64,000 nucleotides of DNA from positions 124,001 through 188,000 of the forward strand of contig JAUCDD010000045.1 in assembly GCA_034675505.1 (NCBI GenBank), in the 5' to 3' direction. How positions within the stretch are numbered: position 1 is the stretch's first letter; each line of letters begins with the position of its first letter. Shown one piece after another: positions 29,761 to 38,469 of the stretch. The notes beneath the pieces are model-generated. The model was not told where the DNA came from. It made no database searches and saw nothing but the letters and a program-made list of their open reading frames with translations. Both the position numbers and the translations under genes were made by a program. This DNA is from Melaminivora sp034675505 (GTDB lineage: Bacteria > Pseudomonadota > Gammaproteobacteria > Burkholderiales > Burkholderiaceae_C).

Positions 29761-30474
29761 GTGCAGGCGCTGCAATCCGTGCTGGCCGCATCGGCCCTGC
29801 CCTGGCTGGCGTTGACGCTGGCCGCCTACTGCGTGGCCGTGGCGCTGTACCGGCGCAGTGGCTCGCACCCCCTGTTGATTCCTGTGCTCACCGGCGTGGC
29901 GCTGGTGGTGGCGGTGCTGCTGCTGACCGGCACCTCCTACGCCACCTACCGCGCCGGCACCCAGCTGCTCACGTTGCTGGTCGGCCCGGCCACGGTGGCG
30001 CTGGCGGTGCCGCTGTTCGCGCAGCGCCAGCGCATCCGCGCCCTGTGGCGCCCGCTGGCGGTCGCGCTGCTGGCCGGCAGCACGGCGGGCATCGCCTCCG
30101 CGCTGGGGCTGGCCTGGGTACTGGGCGCGTCGCACGAGACGCTGCTGTCGCTGGCGCCGAAATCGGCCACCATGCCGATCGCCCTGCCGGTGGCCGAGCG
30201 CCTGGGCGGCACGCCTTCGCTCACCGCCGTGGGCGTGGCGCTGACGGGCATCGCCGGCGCCGTGCTGGCCGGGCCGCTGGCGCGGTTGCTGGGCACGCGC
30301 GATCCGGCGGTGCGCGGCTTCGCGGCGGGTGTGACGGCGCACGCCATCGGCACCGCGCGCGAGCTGCAGTGCGGCCCGACGGCGGGCGCGTTTGCCGCCC
30401 TGGGCATGGGCCTGAACGGCGTCGCCACGGCCGTGCTCACGCCCCTGTTCATCGCCGCGCTGGGCTGGCTGTGA
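29761..30474 (+). CDS. LrgB family membrane protein
   Basis: This 237-residue multi-pass protein is the partner of LrgA. It starts at a GTG one base after the lrgA stop. Family motifs are SGSHPLLIPVLTG, YRAGTQLLTLLVGPATVALA, SLAPKSATMPIALPVAERLG, HAIGTARELQCGPTAGAFA and LGMGLNGVATAVLTPLF. Its end overlaps the convergent photolyase gene by 26 bases. The pair is thought to act together, either in cell lysis control or in pyruvate- or glycolate-type transport; the sequence does not decide between them. Confidence 0.92.
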   Translation: MQALQSVLAASALPWLALTLAAYCVAVALYRRSGSHPLLIPVLTGVALVVAVLLLTGTSYATYRAGTQLLTLLVGPATVALAVPLFAQRQRIRALWRPLAVALLAGSTAGIASALGLAWVLGASHETLLSLAPKSATMPIALPVAERLGGTPSLTAVGVALTGIAGAVLAGPLARLLGTRDPAVRGFAAGVTAHAIGTARELQCGPTAGAFAALGMGLNGVATAVLTPLFIAALGWL

Positions 30475-31969
30475 GGCGCTGCGCGCCCTCCTCCTCGCCG
30501 CCCTGCAGGAAGTGAAAGCGCATCAGCGTGCGCTGGCGGGCCTGGGCGTGGTCCACCACCGGATGGGGGTAGTCGATCCCCAGCCGCACGCCGCAGGCCT
30601 GCAGCGCTGCCGCCGGCAGCCCGGCCGGGTAGTGGATGTGCCGGTCGGGCAGGCGCGCCAGCTCGGGCACGTAGCGGCGGATGAACCGGCCCTGCGGGTC
30701 GAACCGCTGCGATTGCGTGACGGGGTTGAAGATGCGGAACCATGGCTGCGCATCGCACCCGGTGGAGGCGGCCCATTGCCACCCGCCGTTGTTGGCCGCC
30801 AGGTCGTAGTCGTTCAGGTGCGCTGCGAAATGGCGCTCACCGCGGCGCCAGTCGATGCCCAGGTCCTTGGTCAGGAAGCTGGCGGTCAGCATGCGCAGGC
30901 GGTTGTGCATGTAGCCGCTCTGGTGCAGCTGGCGCATGGCTGCGTCCACCAGCGGATAGCCGGTGCGCGCCTGGCACCAGGCTTGCCACAGCTGCGGCGC
31001 ATCGTCCCACGCTATGCGTTCGCAGCCGGGCCGGAATGCCTGGCCGACCACCTGCGGGTGGTGCCACAGGATCATGAAATAGAAGTCGCGCCAGCACAGC
31101 TCGGACAGCCAGGCCTGCGCGCCGGGTTCGCCCTGCGCCGCACGCGCGTGCGCCAGCGCCGCTGCCGCGCGCACCGACAGGGTGCCAAAGCGCAGATGCA
31201 CCGACAGGTAGGACACGCCCCGGCGGGCGGGAAAGTCGCGCGCCTCGTGGTAGTGCTGCAGCCGCCCGGCGAAATCGGCCAGCATGCGCTGCGCCCCGGG
31301 CGCGCCGGGGGGCAGGGCCAGCGCGTCCAGGTTGGTGCGCTCGAAGCCCAGCTGCGCCAGCGTCGGCAGCGCCGCCTGTCGCGGTGGCGCGGCCAGGTTG
31401 CGGGCGTGGCGCTGCACCGGGTATGGCGTGAGCTGGAAGGCATCCAGCCGCTGCAGCCAGGCGCGCCGGTAGGGTGTGAAGACGCTGTAGGGCCGGCCCT
31501 GCTGGTTCAGCACCTCGTCGCATTCCAGCAGCGCCTGGTCCTTGTATTGAGAAAAGCCGATGCCGGCGGCCTGTAATGCGAGCGCCACGCCCGCGTCGCG
31601 CTCGCGTGCTGCAGGTTCGTAGTCCCGGTTGGCCAGCACCTCGCGCACGCCCAGCTCGCGCGCCAGCTGCACGATGCATGGCTGCGCCGGGCCGTGCCGC
31701 ACGATCAGCCCGCCGCCGGCGGCGCCGCTGGCGCCGGCCAGGGCCTGCAGCTCCTGGTGCAGCGCGGCGACGCTGGCATGGATGAACTCCACGCGCCGGT
31801 CGGCGCGTGCCGGCAGCGCCTGCAGGATGGCGGTGTCGAACACGAAGGCGCAGTACACGCGCGCATGCCGGCGCAGCGCGTGGTACAGGGCGGCATGGTC
31901 GTGCCAGCGCAGGTCGCGGCGAAACCACACCAGCGCGGCGCTGCCCTGCGCGGCTGCGGCGGGCGTCAC
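30449..31969 (-). CDS. phr: Deoxyribodipyrimidine photolyase
   Basis: It repairs pyrimidine dimers with blue light using FAD and an antenna chromophore. The 506-residue product starts at GTG 31969, which overlaps the LysR stop as GTGA. The N-terminal domain begins ALVWFRRDLRWHDHAAL. The FAD-binding domain has GVSYLSVHLRFGTLSVR, FLTKDLGIDWRRGERHFA, NDYDLAANNGGWQWAASTGC and IFNPVTQSQRFDPQG. The last two are hallmarks of class I CPD photolyases. The end overlaps lrgB convergently. The longer open frame upstream of 31969 is the LysR gene read in another phase and is not part of phr. Confidence 0.95.
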   Translation of the reverse strand: MTPAAAAQGSAALVWFRRDLRWHDHAALYHALRRHARVYCAFVFDTAILQALPARADRRVEFIHASVAALHQELQALAGASGAAGGGLIVRHGPAQPCIVQLARELGVREVLANRDYEPAARERDAGVALALQAAGIGFSQYKDQALLECDEVLNQQGRPYSVFTPYRRAWLQRLDAFQLTPYPVQRHARNLAAPPRQAALPTLAQLGFERTNLDALALPPGAPGAQRMLADFAGRLQHYHEARDFPARRGVSYLSVHLRFGTLSVRAAAALAHARAAQGEPGAQAWLSELCWRDFYFMILWHHPQVVGQAFRPGCERIAWDDAPQLWQAWCQARTGYPLVDAAMRQLHQSGYMHNRLRMLTASFLTKDLGIDWRRGERHFAAHLNDYDLAANNGGWQWAASTGCDAQPWFRIFNPVTQSQRFDPQGRFIRRYVPELARLPDRHIHYPAGLPAAALQACGVRLGIDYPHPVVDHAQARQRTLMRFHFLQGGEEEGAQRLTASPARR

Positions 31970-32910
31970 GGCGCCCCCGCTGCAGCGCCGGCGGCTTCGC
32001 CCAGCCAGTGCGCAAAGCGCTGCAGCGCCGGCGTGGGCGGCTGCTGCGGCGTGATCAGGTAGTAGCTGCGCTCGCGCTGCGGCGCCTGCGTGCAGGCGAT
32101 GACCAGTTCGCCGCGTGCCAGTTCCTGCTCGATCAGCAGGGGAGGAATCAGGGCCACCCCCAGGCCCTGGGCGGCGGCGGCGGCCAGCATGGAGAACAAT
32201 TCCAGCCGCGGCCCCTGCAACGCCTGCGCGGCCTGCACGCCGGCGGCGTCGAACCACTGCTGCCAGCCCTGCGGGCGCGTGCTTTGCTGCAGCAGCGGCA
32301 GCTGGGCGATGGCCTGCGGCGCCACCGGCTGCCAGGCGCGCCCCGGCGTGCGCCGGGCGGCAGGGGCCAGCAGCCGGGGGCTGGCGACGGGCACGATGTC
32401 CTCGTGCATCAGCCACTGCGCCTGCACGCCCGGCCAGTGGGCGACCTGCGCGGCGGTGCCGGCAAACAGCGCGGCATCGAACGCGGTGCCGGCGAAATCG
32501 AACGGCCGCGTGCGCACGTCGATGTGGACCGTGATGTCAGGGTGGGCGCGCCCCAGCTGCGCCAGGCGCGGCAGCAGCCAGCGCGTGGCAAAGGTGGGCA
32601 CGGCCGCCAGCGCCACGCTGCCGCCCTGGCCCTGGTGCGCCATCAGCTCCAGCGTGCCCTGGCGCAGCTGCAGCAGCCAGCGCGCGGCCTGCTGGGCGTA
32701 GCCCCGGCCGGCCTCGGTCAGCGCCACGCCATGGCGCGTGCGGCGAAACAGCGCCACGCCCAGGAGCTGCTCCAGCGCGAGGATCTGGCGCGAGACCGCG
32801 CCCTGCGTCAGGCACAGCTCCTGCGCGGCGCGCGTATAGCTTTGGTGGCGCGCCGCCGCGTCAAGGCAGGCCAGCGCCTGGGTGGAGGGCAACGGGGTGT
32901 GCGTGCGCAT
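31966..32910 (-). CDS. LysR-type transcriptional regulator, GcvA-like
   Basis: The 314-residue protein starts MRTHTPLPSTQALACLDAAA. Its N-terminal helix-turn-helix (SYTRAAQELCLTQGAVSRQI, then LEQLLGVALFRRTRHGVALT) and C-terminal effector domain (LAAVPTFATRWLLPRLAQL) are typical of the GcvA group. It is divergent from the glutaryl-CoA dehydrogenase gene across 172 bases with two perfect inverted repeats, so it probably controls that gene; LysR regulators beside gcdH are known in other bacteria. Its stop overlaps the photolyase start, which may bring phr under the same transcript. Confidence 0.92.
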   Translation of the reverse strand: MRTHTPLPSTQALACLDAAARHQSYTRAAQELCLTQGAVSRQILALEQLLGVALFRRTRHGVALTEAGRGYAQQAARWLLQLRQGTLELMAHQGQGGSVALAAVPTFATRWLLPRLAQLGRAHPDITVHIDVRTRPFDFAGTAFDAALFAGTAAQVAHWPGVQAQWLMHEDIVPVASPRLLAPAARRTPGRAWQPVAPQAIAQLPLLQQSTRPQGWQQWFDAAGVQAAQALQGPRLELFSMLAAAAAQGLGVALIPPLLIEQELARGELVIACTQAPQRERSYYLITPQQPPTPALQRFAHWLGEAAGAAAGAP

Positions 32911-32932
32911 CGTTCATGCGAAAAAAATGGTT

Positions 32933-33000
32933 CCATTCTAGGAATGGCGCCCGTCCATTCATGCGTGCCGCTCATGCCTGGATGCAATCAATTCGATTGC
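32933..33000. promoter_or_regulatory. Two inverted repeats in the LysR-gcdH divergent region
   Basis: CCATTC (32933-32938) and GAATGG (32942-32947) flank TAG, and GCAATC (32984-32989) and GATTGC (32995-33000) flank AATTC. Both are perfect dyads of the size bound by LysR dimers. They lie 23 and 74 bases from the LysR start, on the side facing gcdH, and are good operator candidates. An extra CCATTC half-site lies between them at 32955-32960. Confidence 0.5.
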
Positions 33001-33082
33001 CGGCCTGACCTGGCGCTCCTACCATGCGTGCGCCACGCCGGCCCCTTCTTCTTTTGTTCCACCTCTTGTTGGCCCAACCACC

Positions 33083-34276
33083 ATGACCCGCAGCTTCCAA
33101 TGGGATGACCCCCTTCAATTCGACCAGCAGCTGAGCGAGGACGAGCGCGCGATCCGCGACGCCGCCGCCGCCTATTGCCAGCAGCGCCTGGCGCCGCGCG
33201 TGCTGGAGATGTTCCGCCACGAAAAAACCGATACCTCCATCTTCCGCGAGATGGGCGAGCTGGGCCTGCTGGGCCCGACCATCCCGCAGGAATACGGCGG
33301 CGCGGGCCTGAGCTACGTCAGCTACGGCCTGGTGGCGCGCGAGATCGAGCGCGTGGACTCGGGCTTTCGCTCCATGGCCAGCGTGCAGTCGTCGTTGGTC
33401 ATGGTGCCCATCAACGAGTTCGGCACCGAGGCGCAAAAGCAGAAATACCTGCCCAAGCTCGCCAGCGGCGAGTTCATCGGCTGCTTCGGCCTGACCGAGC
33501 CCGACCACGGCTCCGACCCCGGCAGCATGGCCAGCCGCGCGCGCAAGGTTGCGGGCGGCTACCGCCTGTCGGGCGCCAAGATGTGGATCACCAACAGCCC
33601 GGTGGCCGACGTGTTCGTGGTCTGGGCCAAGGAGGTGAGCGAGGCGGGCCACGTCGGCCCGATCCGCGGCTTCATTCTGGACAAGGGCATGCCGGGCCTG
33701 TCCGCGCCCGCCATCCACGGCAAGGTAGGCCTGCGCGCTTCCATCACCGGCGAGATCGTCATGGACGAGGTCTTCGTGCCCGAGGACAACGCCTTCCCCG
33801 AGGTGCAGGGCCTCAAGGGCCCGTTCACCTGCCTGAACAGCGCGCGCTTCGGCATCGCCTGGGGCGCCATGGGCGCGGCCGAGTTCTGCTGGCACACCGC
33901 GCGCCAGTACACGCTGGACCGCCAGCAGTTCGGCCGCCCGCTGGCGGCCAACCAGCTGGTGCAAAAAAAGCTGGCCGACATGCAGACCGAGATCGCCCTG
34001 GGGCTGCAGGCCGCGCTGCGCGTGGGCCGCATCAAGGACGAGGGGCACAACGTGATCGAGGCCACCTCGCTCATCAAGCGCAACAACTGCGGCAAGGCGC
34101 TGGACATCGCGCGCCTGGCGCGCGACATGATGGGCGGCAACGGCATCAGCGACGAGTTCGGCGTGGCGCGCCACCTGGTGAACCTGGAGGTGGTCAACAC
34201 CTACGAAGGCACGCACGACGTGCACGCGCTGATCCTGGGCCGGGCGCAGACGGGCATCGCGGCGTTCGCCAACTGA
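33083..34276 (+). CDS. gcdH: Glutaryl-CoA dehydrogenase
   Basis: This acyl-CoA dehydrogenase oxidises and decarboxylates glutaryl-CoA to crotonyl-CoA in the breakdown of lysine, tryptophan and glutarate. The 397-residue protein begins MTRSFQWDDPLQFDQQLSED. The FAD and substrate regions are in FGLTEPDHGSDPGSMASRAR and the catalytic-base region in VVNTYEGTHDVHALILGRA, as in GcdH. EYGGAGLSYVSYGLVARE is also family typical. Its length is normal. It is divergent from a LysR regulator and is followed by a dispersed repeat and the end of the bcs operon. Confidence 0.95.
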   Translation: MTRSFQWDDPLQFDQQLSEDERAIRDAAAAYCQQRLAPRVLEMFRHEKTDTSIFREMGELGLLGPTIPQEYGGAGLSYVSYGLVAREIERVDSGFRSMASVQSSLVMVPINEFGTEAQKQKYLPKLASGEFIGCFGLTEPDHGSDPGSMASRARKVAGGYRLSGAKMWITNSPVADVFVVWAKEVSEAGHVGPIRGFILDKGMPGLSAPAIHGKVGLRASITGEIVMDEVFVPEDNAFPEVQGLKGPFTCLNSARFGIAWGAMGAAEFCWHTARQYTLDRQQFGRPLAANQLVQKKLADMQTEIALGLQAALRVGRIKDEGHNVIEATSLIKRNNCGKALDIARLARDMMGGNGISDEFGVARHLVNLEVVNTYEGTHDVHALILGRAQTGIAAFAN

Positions 34277-34279
34277 GCA

Positions 34280-34343
34280 CTTTTTTACTACTGAATATAT
34301 AGCTACAGGCCGGCTATTGGCGCCGGCTGGTGGCGCTTTTCAT
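34280..34343 (+). repeat. Dispersed ATAGCT-type intergenic repeat, copy 7
   Basis: AATATATAGCTACAGG is followed by CGCCGGC at the fixed 22-base offset and a GGCGCTTTTCATG arm. It occupies the gap between convergent gcdH and bcsG and might also help to end transcription there. Confidence 0.8.
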
Positions 34344-34348
34344 GCAAA

Positions 34349-35917
34349 TCAGGGTTCGTAGGGCACCCAGGCGCCCTTGCCGGTGCGCATCAGGTACTGG
34401 TCGCCGCTGCCGCGCACCATGACCACGTCGTCGTTCTCGGCGACGAAGTCCGTGCCCTGCAGCGCCGGCAGGCGCTCGCCCAGTGCCTGCGCGCCGGTGG
34501 CGAACGGGTTGTCGCGCACCAGGCTGGCCAGCAGGCCGTTCAGGTCCAGGTAGCTGGCCGGCTTGTCGATCACCAGGGGCCGGGCGGCCGCAGTGTGGCC
34601 CGGCCCGATGATCTTCAGCGCCGCCGGCACCAGGGTGATGCGCGGATTGGGGATCTCGCGCATGCCGGAGATCTGGAACTTGTCGCCGCGCAGCGCAGCG
34701 CCGTGCTCGGGCAGCAGCACCACCACCACCGGCCGGCCGCTGGCCTCCAGCTCGGTCAGGAATTTGTCGAAATCCGCCAGCAGCTGCGTCAGGCGCGGCT
34801 TGTAGGTGTCCAGGCTGGAGCGCGACTTCATGCCCGGCACCACGTTGCCGTCGTGCAGCGACACGGTGTTGTAGTACAGCGCCACGGGCTGGCCGCCCAG
34901 CTGCTGGCGGCGCTGCCACCAGCGGCTCAGCACGGCCTGGTCGGCGTAGATGGGCGAGCCGTCGAAGCTGCGCATGTGCACCGGCGTGCCCTCGGGCGAC
35001 TCCAGCTTACCGGCCAGCCCGCCCTGCGACTGCACGGCCTTGCCGAAGCCGTCGAACTGCCCGTCGTGGTTCAGCAGCCCCTGCGTGCGCCAGCCCAGCT
35101 GCTCCAGCGTCGGGAAGACGTAGCAGGCCGGATCGGCGCCCTCGTACAGCGCATGGTGCGTGGCCTGGCCGCAGGTGCCGCGCAGCAGCCGCAGCGCGGC
35201 CGGGCCGCTGTAGCTGGCGGCGGTGTTGAACTGGGTGAACAGCGCATCGAAGCGGCCCAGCAGAGGGTGCTCGCGCATGCCGACGAACTCCATGTCGTCC
35301 CAGGACAGCGAGCACACGTGCAGCACGATGATGTCGAACGCCGCCGGCGAGCCGGCCGGCGAGGGCTCCAGGTGGCGCCGCGCCTCGCTGCCATAGAACG
35401 CCTTGAGCCGCGCGTCCGGGTCGGCCGGCGCCGCAGCGCCGCCCGCGCCCGTGGCGGCAGGGGCCGCCGCCACCTGGCGCACACCGAACGGCAGCGGCGG
35501 CGCCTGTGCCAGCAGCACCGGCAGCAGCGGCACGCTGACGATGCCCAGCAGCGCAAAGGTGGCAAAGCGGACGCGCCGCGCCAGCAGCGCGTACAGCCCC
35601 AGCGCCAGCACGAACCCCGCCACCAGCCGCCAGCTGAACACGCGCCCGAGCAGCTCGCCCATGTACTGCAGGCTGAAGGCCGCCAGCACGTGCGTTTGCG
35701 ACAGCACGCGCCCCAGGGCCGGCAGGTGCGAATCGTGGTAGAGCAGCGCGGCGGCGGCGGGCACGGCCAGTGACTGGCGCACCAGGCGCAGGCGGGGCGA
35801 GCGCACCGGCCAGAACACCGCCAGCGCCAGCAGCAGGTTGAGCAGCCAGTGAAAGCCCAGCAAGCCCCGGTAGTACAGGGCAACCTTGCCCAGGAAATAG
35901 AAACCCCAGTAGCTCAT
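34349..35917 (-). CDS. bcsG: Cellulose phosphoethanolamine transferase BcsG
   Basis: It adds phosphoethanolamine from phosphatidylethanolamine to nascent cellulose at the periplasmic face of the inner membrane. The 522-residue protein has four or so N-terminal membrane helices (LGFHWLLNLLLALAVFWPV and others) and a C-terminal alkaline-phosphatase-like domain. Compared with E. coli BcsG as I recall it, the zinc and nucleophile residues are kept: Cys in VCSLSWDDMEF, Ser in NTAASYSGPAAL, His in SLHDGN, and Glu-His in LLPEHGAALRGD. The ATG overlaps the bcsA stop as ATGA. It is the last gene of the operon. Confidence 0.95.
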   Translation of the reverse strand: MSYWGFYFLGKVALYYRGLLGFHWLLNLLLALAVFWPVRSPRLRLVRQSLAVPAAAALLYHDSHLPALGRVLSQTHVLAAFSLQYMGELLGRVFSWRLVAGFVLALGLYALLARRVRFATFALLGIVSVPLLPVLLAQAPPLPFGVRQVAAAPAATGAGGAAAPADPDARLKAFYGSEARRHLEPSPAGSPAAFDIIVLHVCSLSWDDMEFVGMREHPLLGRFDALFTQFNTAASYSGPAALRLLRGTCGQATHHALYEGADPACYVFPTLEQLGWRTQGLLNHDGQFDGFGKAVQSQGGLAGKLESPEGTPVHMRSFDGSPIYADQAVLSRWWQRRQQLGGQPVALYYNTVSLHDGNVVPGMKSRSSLDTYKPRLTQLLADFDKFLTELEASGRPVVVVLLPEHGAALRGDKFQISGMREIPNPRITLVPAALKIIGPGHTAAARPLVIDKPASYLDLNGLLASLVRDNPFATGAQALGERLPALQGTDFVAENDDVVMVRGSGDQYLMRTGKGAWVPYEP

Positions 35918-38469
35918 GGCGCCTCGAAAACGGTGGACGGCCGGGGCGGGCGCCGGCGCATGCGCGCGCGCAGCGCATCGAGCGCCGCCGCGCCCAGCTG
36001 GCGGTAGCCATTCAGGCCGAGCTGGAGGATTTCCTGCAGGCCTTGCAGCGGCCGATCAGCCTCGCGGCCGTTGCTGCGCTGGGTCCAGGAGTCAGGCCGC
36101 GCGAAGGTGCATTGCACCAGCTCGATCTGCTGGCGCGCCGTCAGCGTGGCGAACTCCACGCCCACGGTGCCGCCGGCCTTGGCCAGCGTCACCCGGGCCG
36201 GCAGTGCGCACTCGCGCCCGTCCCACCACAGGCCCACGTCCAGCGGCTGGCCGGGCTGCAGCCCGGTCGCGGCGTCCAGCTGCAGGCCCAGGCCGGCCAG
36301 GGAAAAATCGGTGCAGGTGGCGCGCAGCACGCGCCCGTCCTGCAGGTACACCACGGCCGGCAGCCGGGCGCTGACGCGGTGCATGCGCCGCACCTGGCGC
36401 GCCTCGCGCGCCACGCCGATGGCCGCGCCCAGCACGACCAGGCTGTAGGCCGTCCAGATCAGGTTCAGCAAGACGGTGCCGATCTCGTCGGTGTTCCACC
36501 ACAGCAGCCGCACGATGCCGAAGGCGAACGCCGCCAGGTTCAGCAGCACCAGCACGAAGTACGGCAGCGAGGTCGTCCAGTCGAAATACGAGCGCTCCAC
36601 CAGCCCGCCCTTGGCGGTCACGTTGAACTTGCCCAGCCGGGGGTTGATCATGGCCAGCGTGGTCGGCAGGGCCACGTACCAGGCCAGCACGGTCTCGTAG
36701 ACCTCGGCCCAGAACGTGTGCCGGTACTTGCCCTGCATGTGGGCGTTGGCGATGCTGGACTGCAGGATGTAGGGCAGCACGTACAGCGCCAGCACCCCGG
36801 CCTGGGCGTGGATGATGTAGACGTGGAAGAACAGGTAGGCCATGGGCGCGGTGAGGAACACCAGGCGCGGCAGGCCGAACAGGAAATGCAGCATGGCGTT
36901 GCTGTAGCAAATGCGCTGCCACAGCGTCAGCCCCCGGCCCAGGAAGGGGTTGTCCACGCGGAAGATCTGCGCCATGCCGCGCGCCCAGCGGATGCGCTGG
37001 CCCACGTGCGCCGACAGGCTCTCGGTGGCCAGCCCGGCGGCCAGCGCCTCGTTCAGGTAGGCCGTGGTGTAGCCGCGCCGGTGCAGCTTGAGCGCCGTGT
37101 GCGCGTCCTCGGTCACCGTCTCGACGGCGATGCCGCCCACCTCCAGCAGCGGGCCGCGCCGGATGACGGCGCACGAGCCGCAGAAAAACGTGGCGTTCCA
37201 GAAATCGTTGCCGTCCTGGATCAGGCCGTAGAACAGCTCGCCTTCGTTGGGCACGCGGCGGAAGGTGCCCAGGTTGCGCTCGAACGGATCGGGCGAGAAG
37301 AAATGGTGCGGCGTCTGCAGCATGGCGCAGCGCGGGTCGCGCTGGAACCAGCCCACGGTGGTTTTCAGAAAGCTGCGGGTGGGGATGTGGTCGCAGTCGA
37401 AGATGGCCACCAGCGCGCCATCGCTCAGGCCCAGCGCGTGGTTCAGGTTGCCGGCCTTGGCATGGCGGTTGTCGTCGCGCGCGATGTAGCGCACGCCCAC
37501 TTCGGCGGCGAAGGCGCGGAACTCCTCGCGCCGCCCGTCGTCCAGCAGGTACACGCGCAGCCTGTCCGCCGGCCAGTCCAGTGCCAGGGCGGCCAGCACC
37601 GCCGGGCGCACCACGCCCAGCGCCTCGTTGTAGGTGGGGATGAAGACGTCCACCGTGGGCCAGTCCTGCGGCGGCCCGGCCACGGCGGCGGCCGGGCGCT
37701 GCAGCGGCCAGGCCGACTGGACGAAGCCCAGCAGCACCACCAGCCAGGTGTAGGCCTCGGCGGCCAGCAGGCCGTAGCCCAGGAAGGCCTGCACCGGCGT
37801 GTCGAACTCCAGCGTGGTGCTCACGCGCCACCAGGCGTAGCGCCCCATGGCCAGCAGGCCGATGGCCGCCAGCGCCAGCGACGGGAAGCGCCCCGGAAAG
37901 CGGCGCAGCACCATGGACAGCAACCACAGCGCCGACAGGAAGACCAGCTGGCCCAGCCAGTTGAAGGGCGTCGTCACCACCACGGCGCCGACCAGCAGCA
38001 TCGCGCCCAGCAGCAGCCAGCGCACACCGGCGCGTTCCAGCGGCGGCGCAAGCACGCGCTGCAGGCGCGGCCCGGCGCCGCGCGCGTGCAGCCATGCGGC
38101 CAGCGCATCCAGGACGCGCAGCAGCCGGCGCAAAAGCCACGACAGCAGCGCCCCGCCCGCGCCCAGGAGCGCCCCCAGCGGCGCCAGCAGCCGCGCCAGC
38201 GCGTGCCCCAGCCAGGCCAGGCGGCCCGGGTGCGGCGGGGGCAGCACGAACAGATGCCTGAGCCACACCTGGTGGGCGGCCGACACCGGCACGCCCAGCA
38301 CGGCCGCCAGCCAGGCCGCCGGATCAGGGACGTCGCCCGCGTGCAGCCGCACGCGCGGCGCGCCAGGCGCAGGCCGCAGCAGCAGGCTGTACAGCCACGA
38401 GGACGGCTCGCGCGGCCGCGCCACCTGCAGGCTGCGCGCCAGCCACAGCAGCAGGGCATGCGCGTTCAC
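35914..38469 (-). CDS. bcsA: Cellulose synthase catalytic subunit BcsA
   Basis: It polymerises UDP-glucose into beta-1,4-glucan and pushes the chain across the membrane, activated by c-di-GMP. The product has 851 residues from GTG 38469, which overlaps the bcsQ stop as GTGA. An N-terminal extension of about 150 residues with hydrophobic stretches precedes the membrane-spanning core. Glycosyltransferase motifs are DDG (310-312), DCD (358-360), TED (453-455) and QRIRW (491-495). The C-terminal PilZ domain (HRVSARLPAVVYLQ, then CTDFSLAGLGLQL) carries the c-di-GMP-binding arginines and the D-S-G motif. BcsB, its usual immediate neighbour, is instead at the other end of the operon. A longer frame to 38628 has no support. 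Confidence 0.97.
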   Translation of the reverse strand: MNAHALLLWLARSLQVARPREPSSWLYSLLLRPAPGAPRVRLHAGDVPDPAAWLAAVLGVPVSAAHQVWLRHLFVLPPPHPGRLAWLGHALARLLAPLGALLGAGGALLSWLLRRLLRVLDALAAWLHARGAGPRLQRVLAPPLERAGVRWLLLGAMLLVGAVVVTTPFNWLGQLVFLSALWLLSMVLRRFPGRFPSLALAAIGLLAMGRYAWWRVSTTLEFDTPVQAFLGYGLLAAEAYTWLVVLLGFVQSAWPLQRPAAAVAGPPQDWPTVDVFIPTYNEALGVVRPAVLAALALDWPADRLRVYLLDDGRREEFRAFAAEVGVRYIARDDNRHAKAGNLNHALGLSDGALVAIFDCDHIPTRSFLKTTVGWFQRDPRCAMLQTPHHFFSPDPFERNLGTFRRVPNEGELFYGLIQDGNDFWNATFFCGSCAVIRRGPLLEVGGIAVETVTEDAHTALKLHRRGYTTAYLNEALAAGLATESLSAHVGQRIRWARGMAQIFRVDNPFLGRGLTLWQRICYSNAMLHFLFGLPRLVFLTAPMAYLFFHVYIIHAQAGVLALYVLPYILQSSIANAHMQGKYRHTFWAEVYETVLAWYVALPTTLAMINPRLGKFNVTAKGGLVERSYFDWTTSLPYFVLVLLNLAAFAFGIVRLLWWNTDEIGTVLLNLIWTAYSLVVLGAAIGVAREARQVRRMHRVSARLPAVVYLQDGRVLRATCTDFSLAGLGLQLDAATGLQPGQPLDVGLWWDGRECALPARVTLAKAGGTVGVEFATLTARQQIELVQCTFARPDSWTQRSNGREADRPLQGLQEILQLGLNGYRQLGAAALDALRARMRRRPPRPSTVFEAP

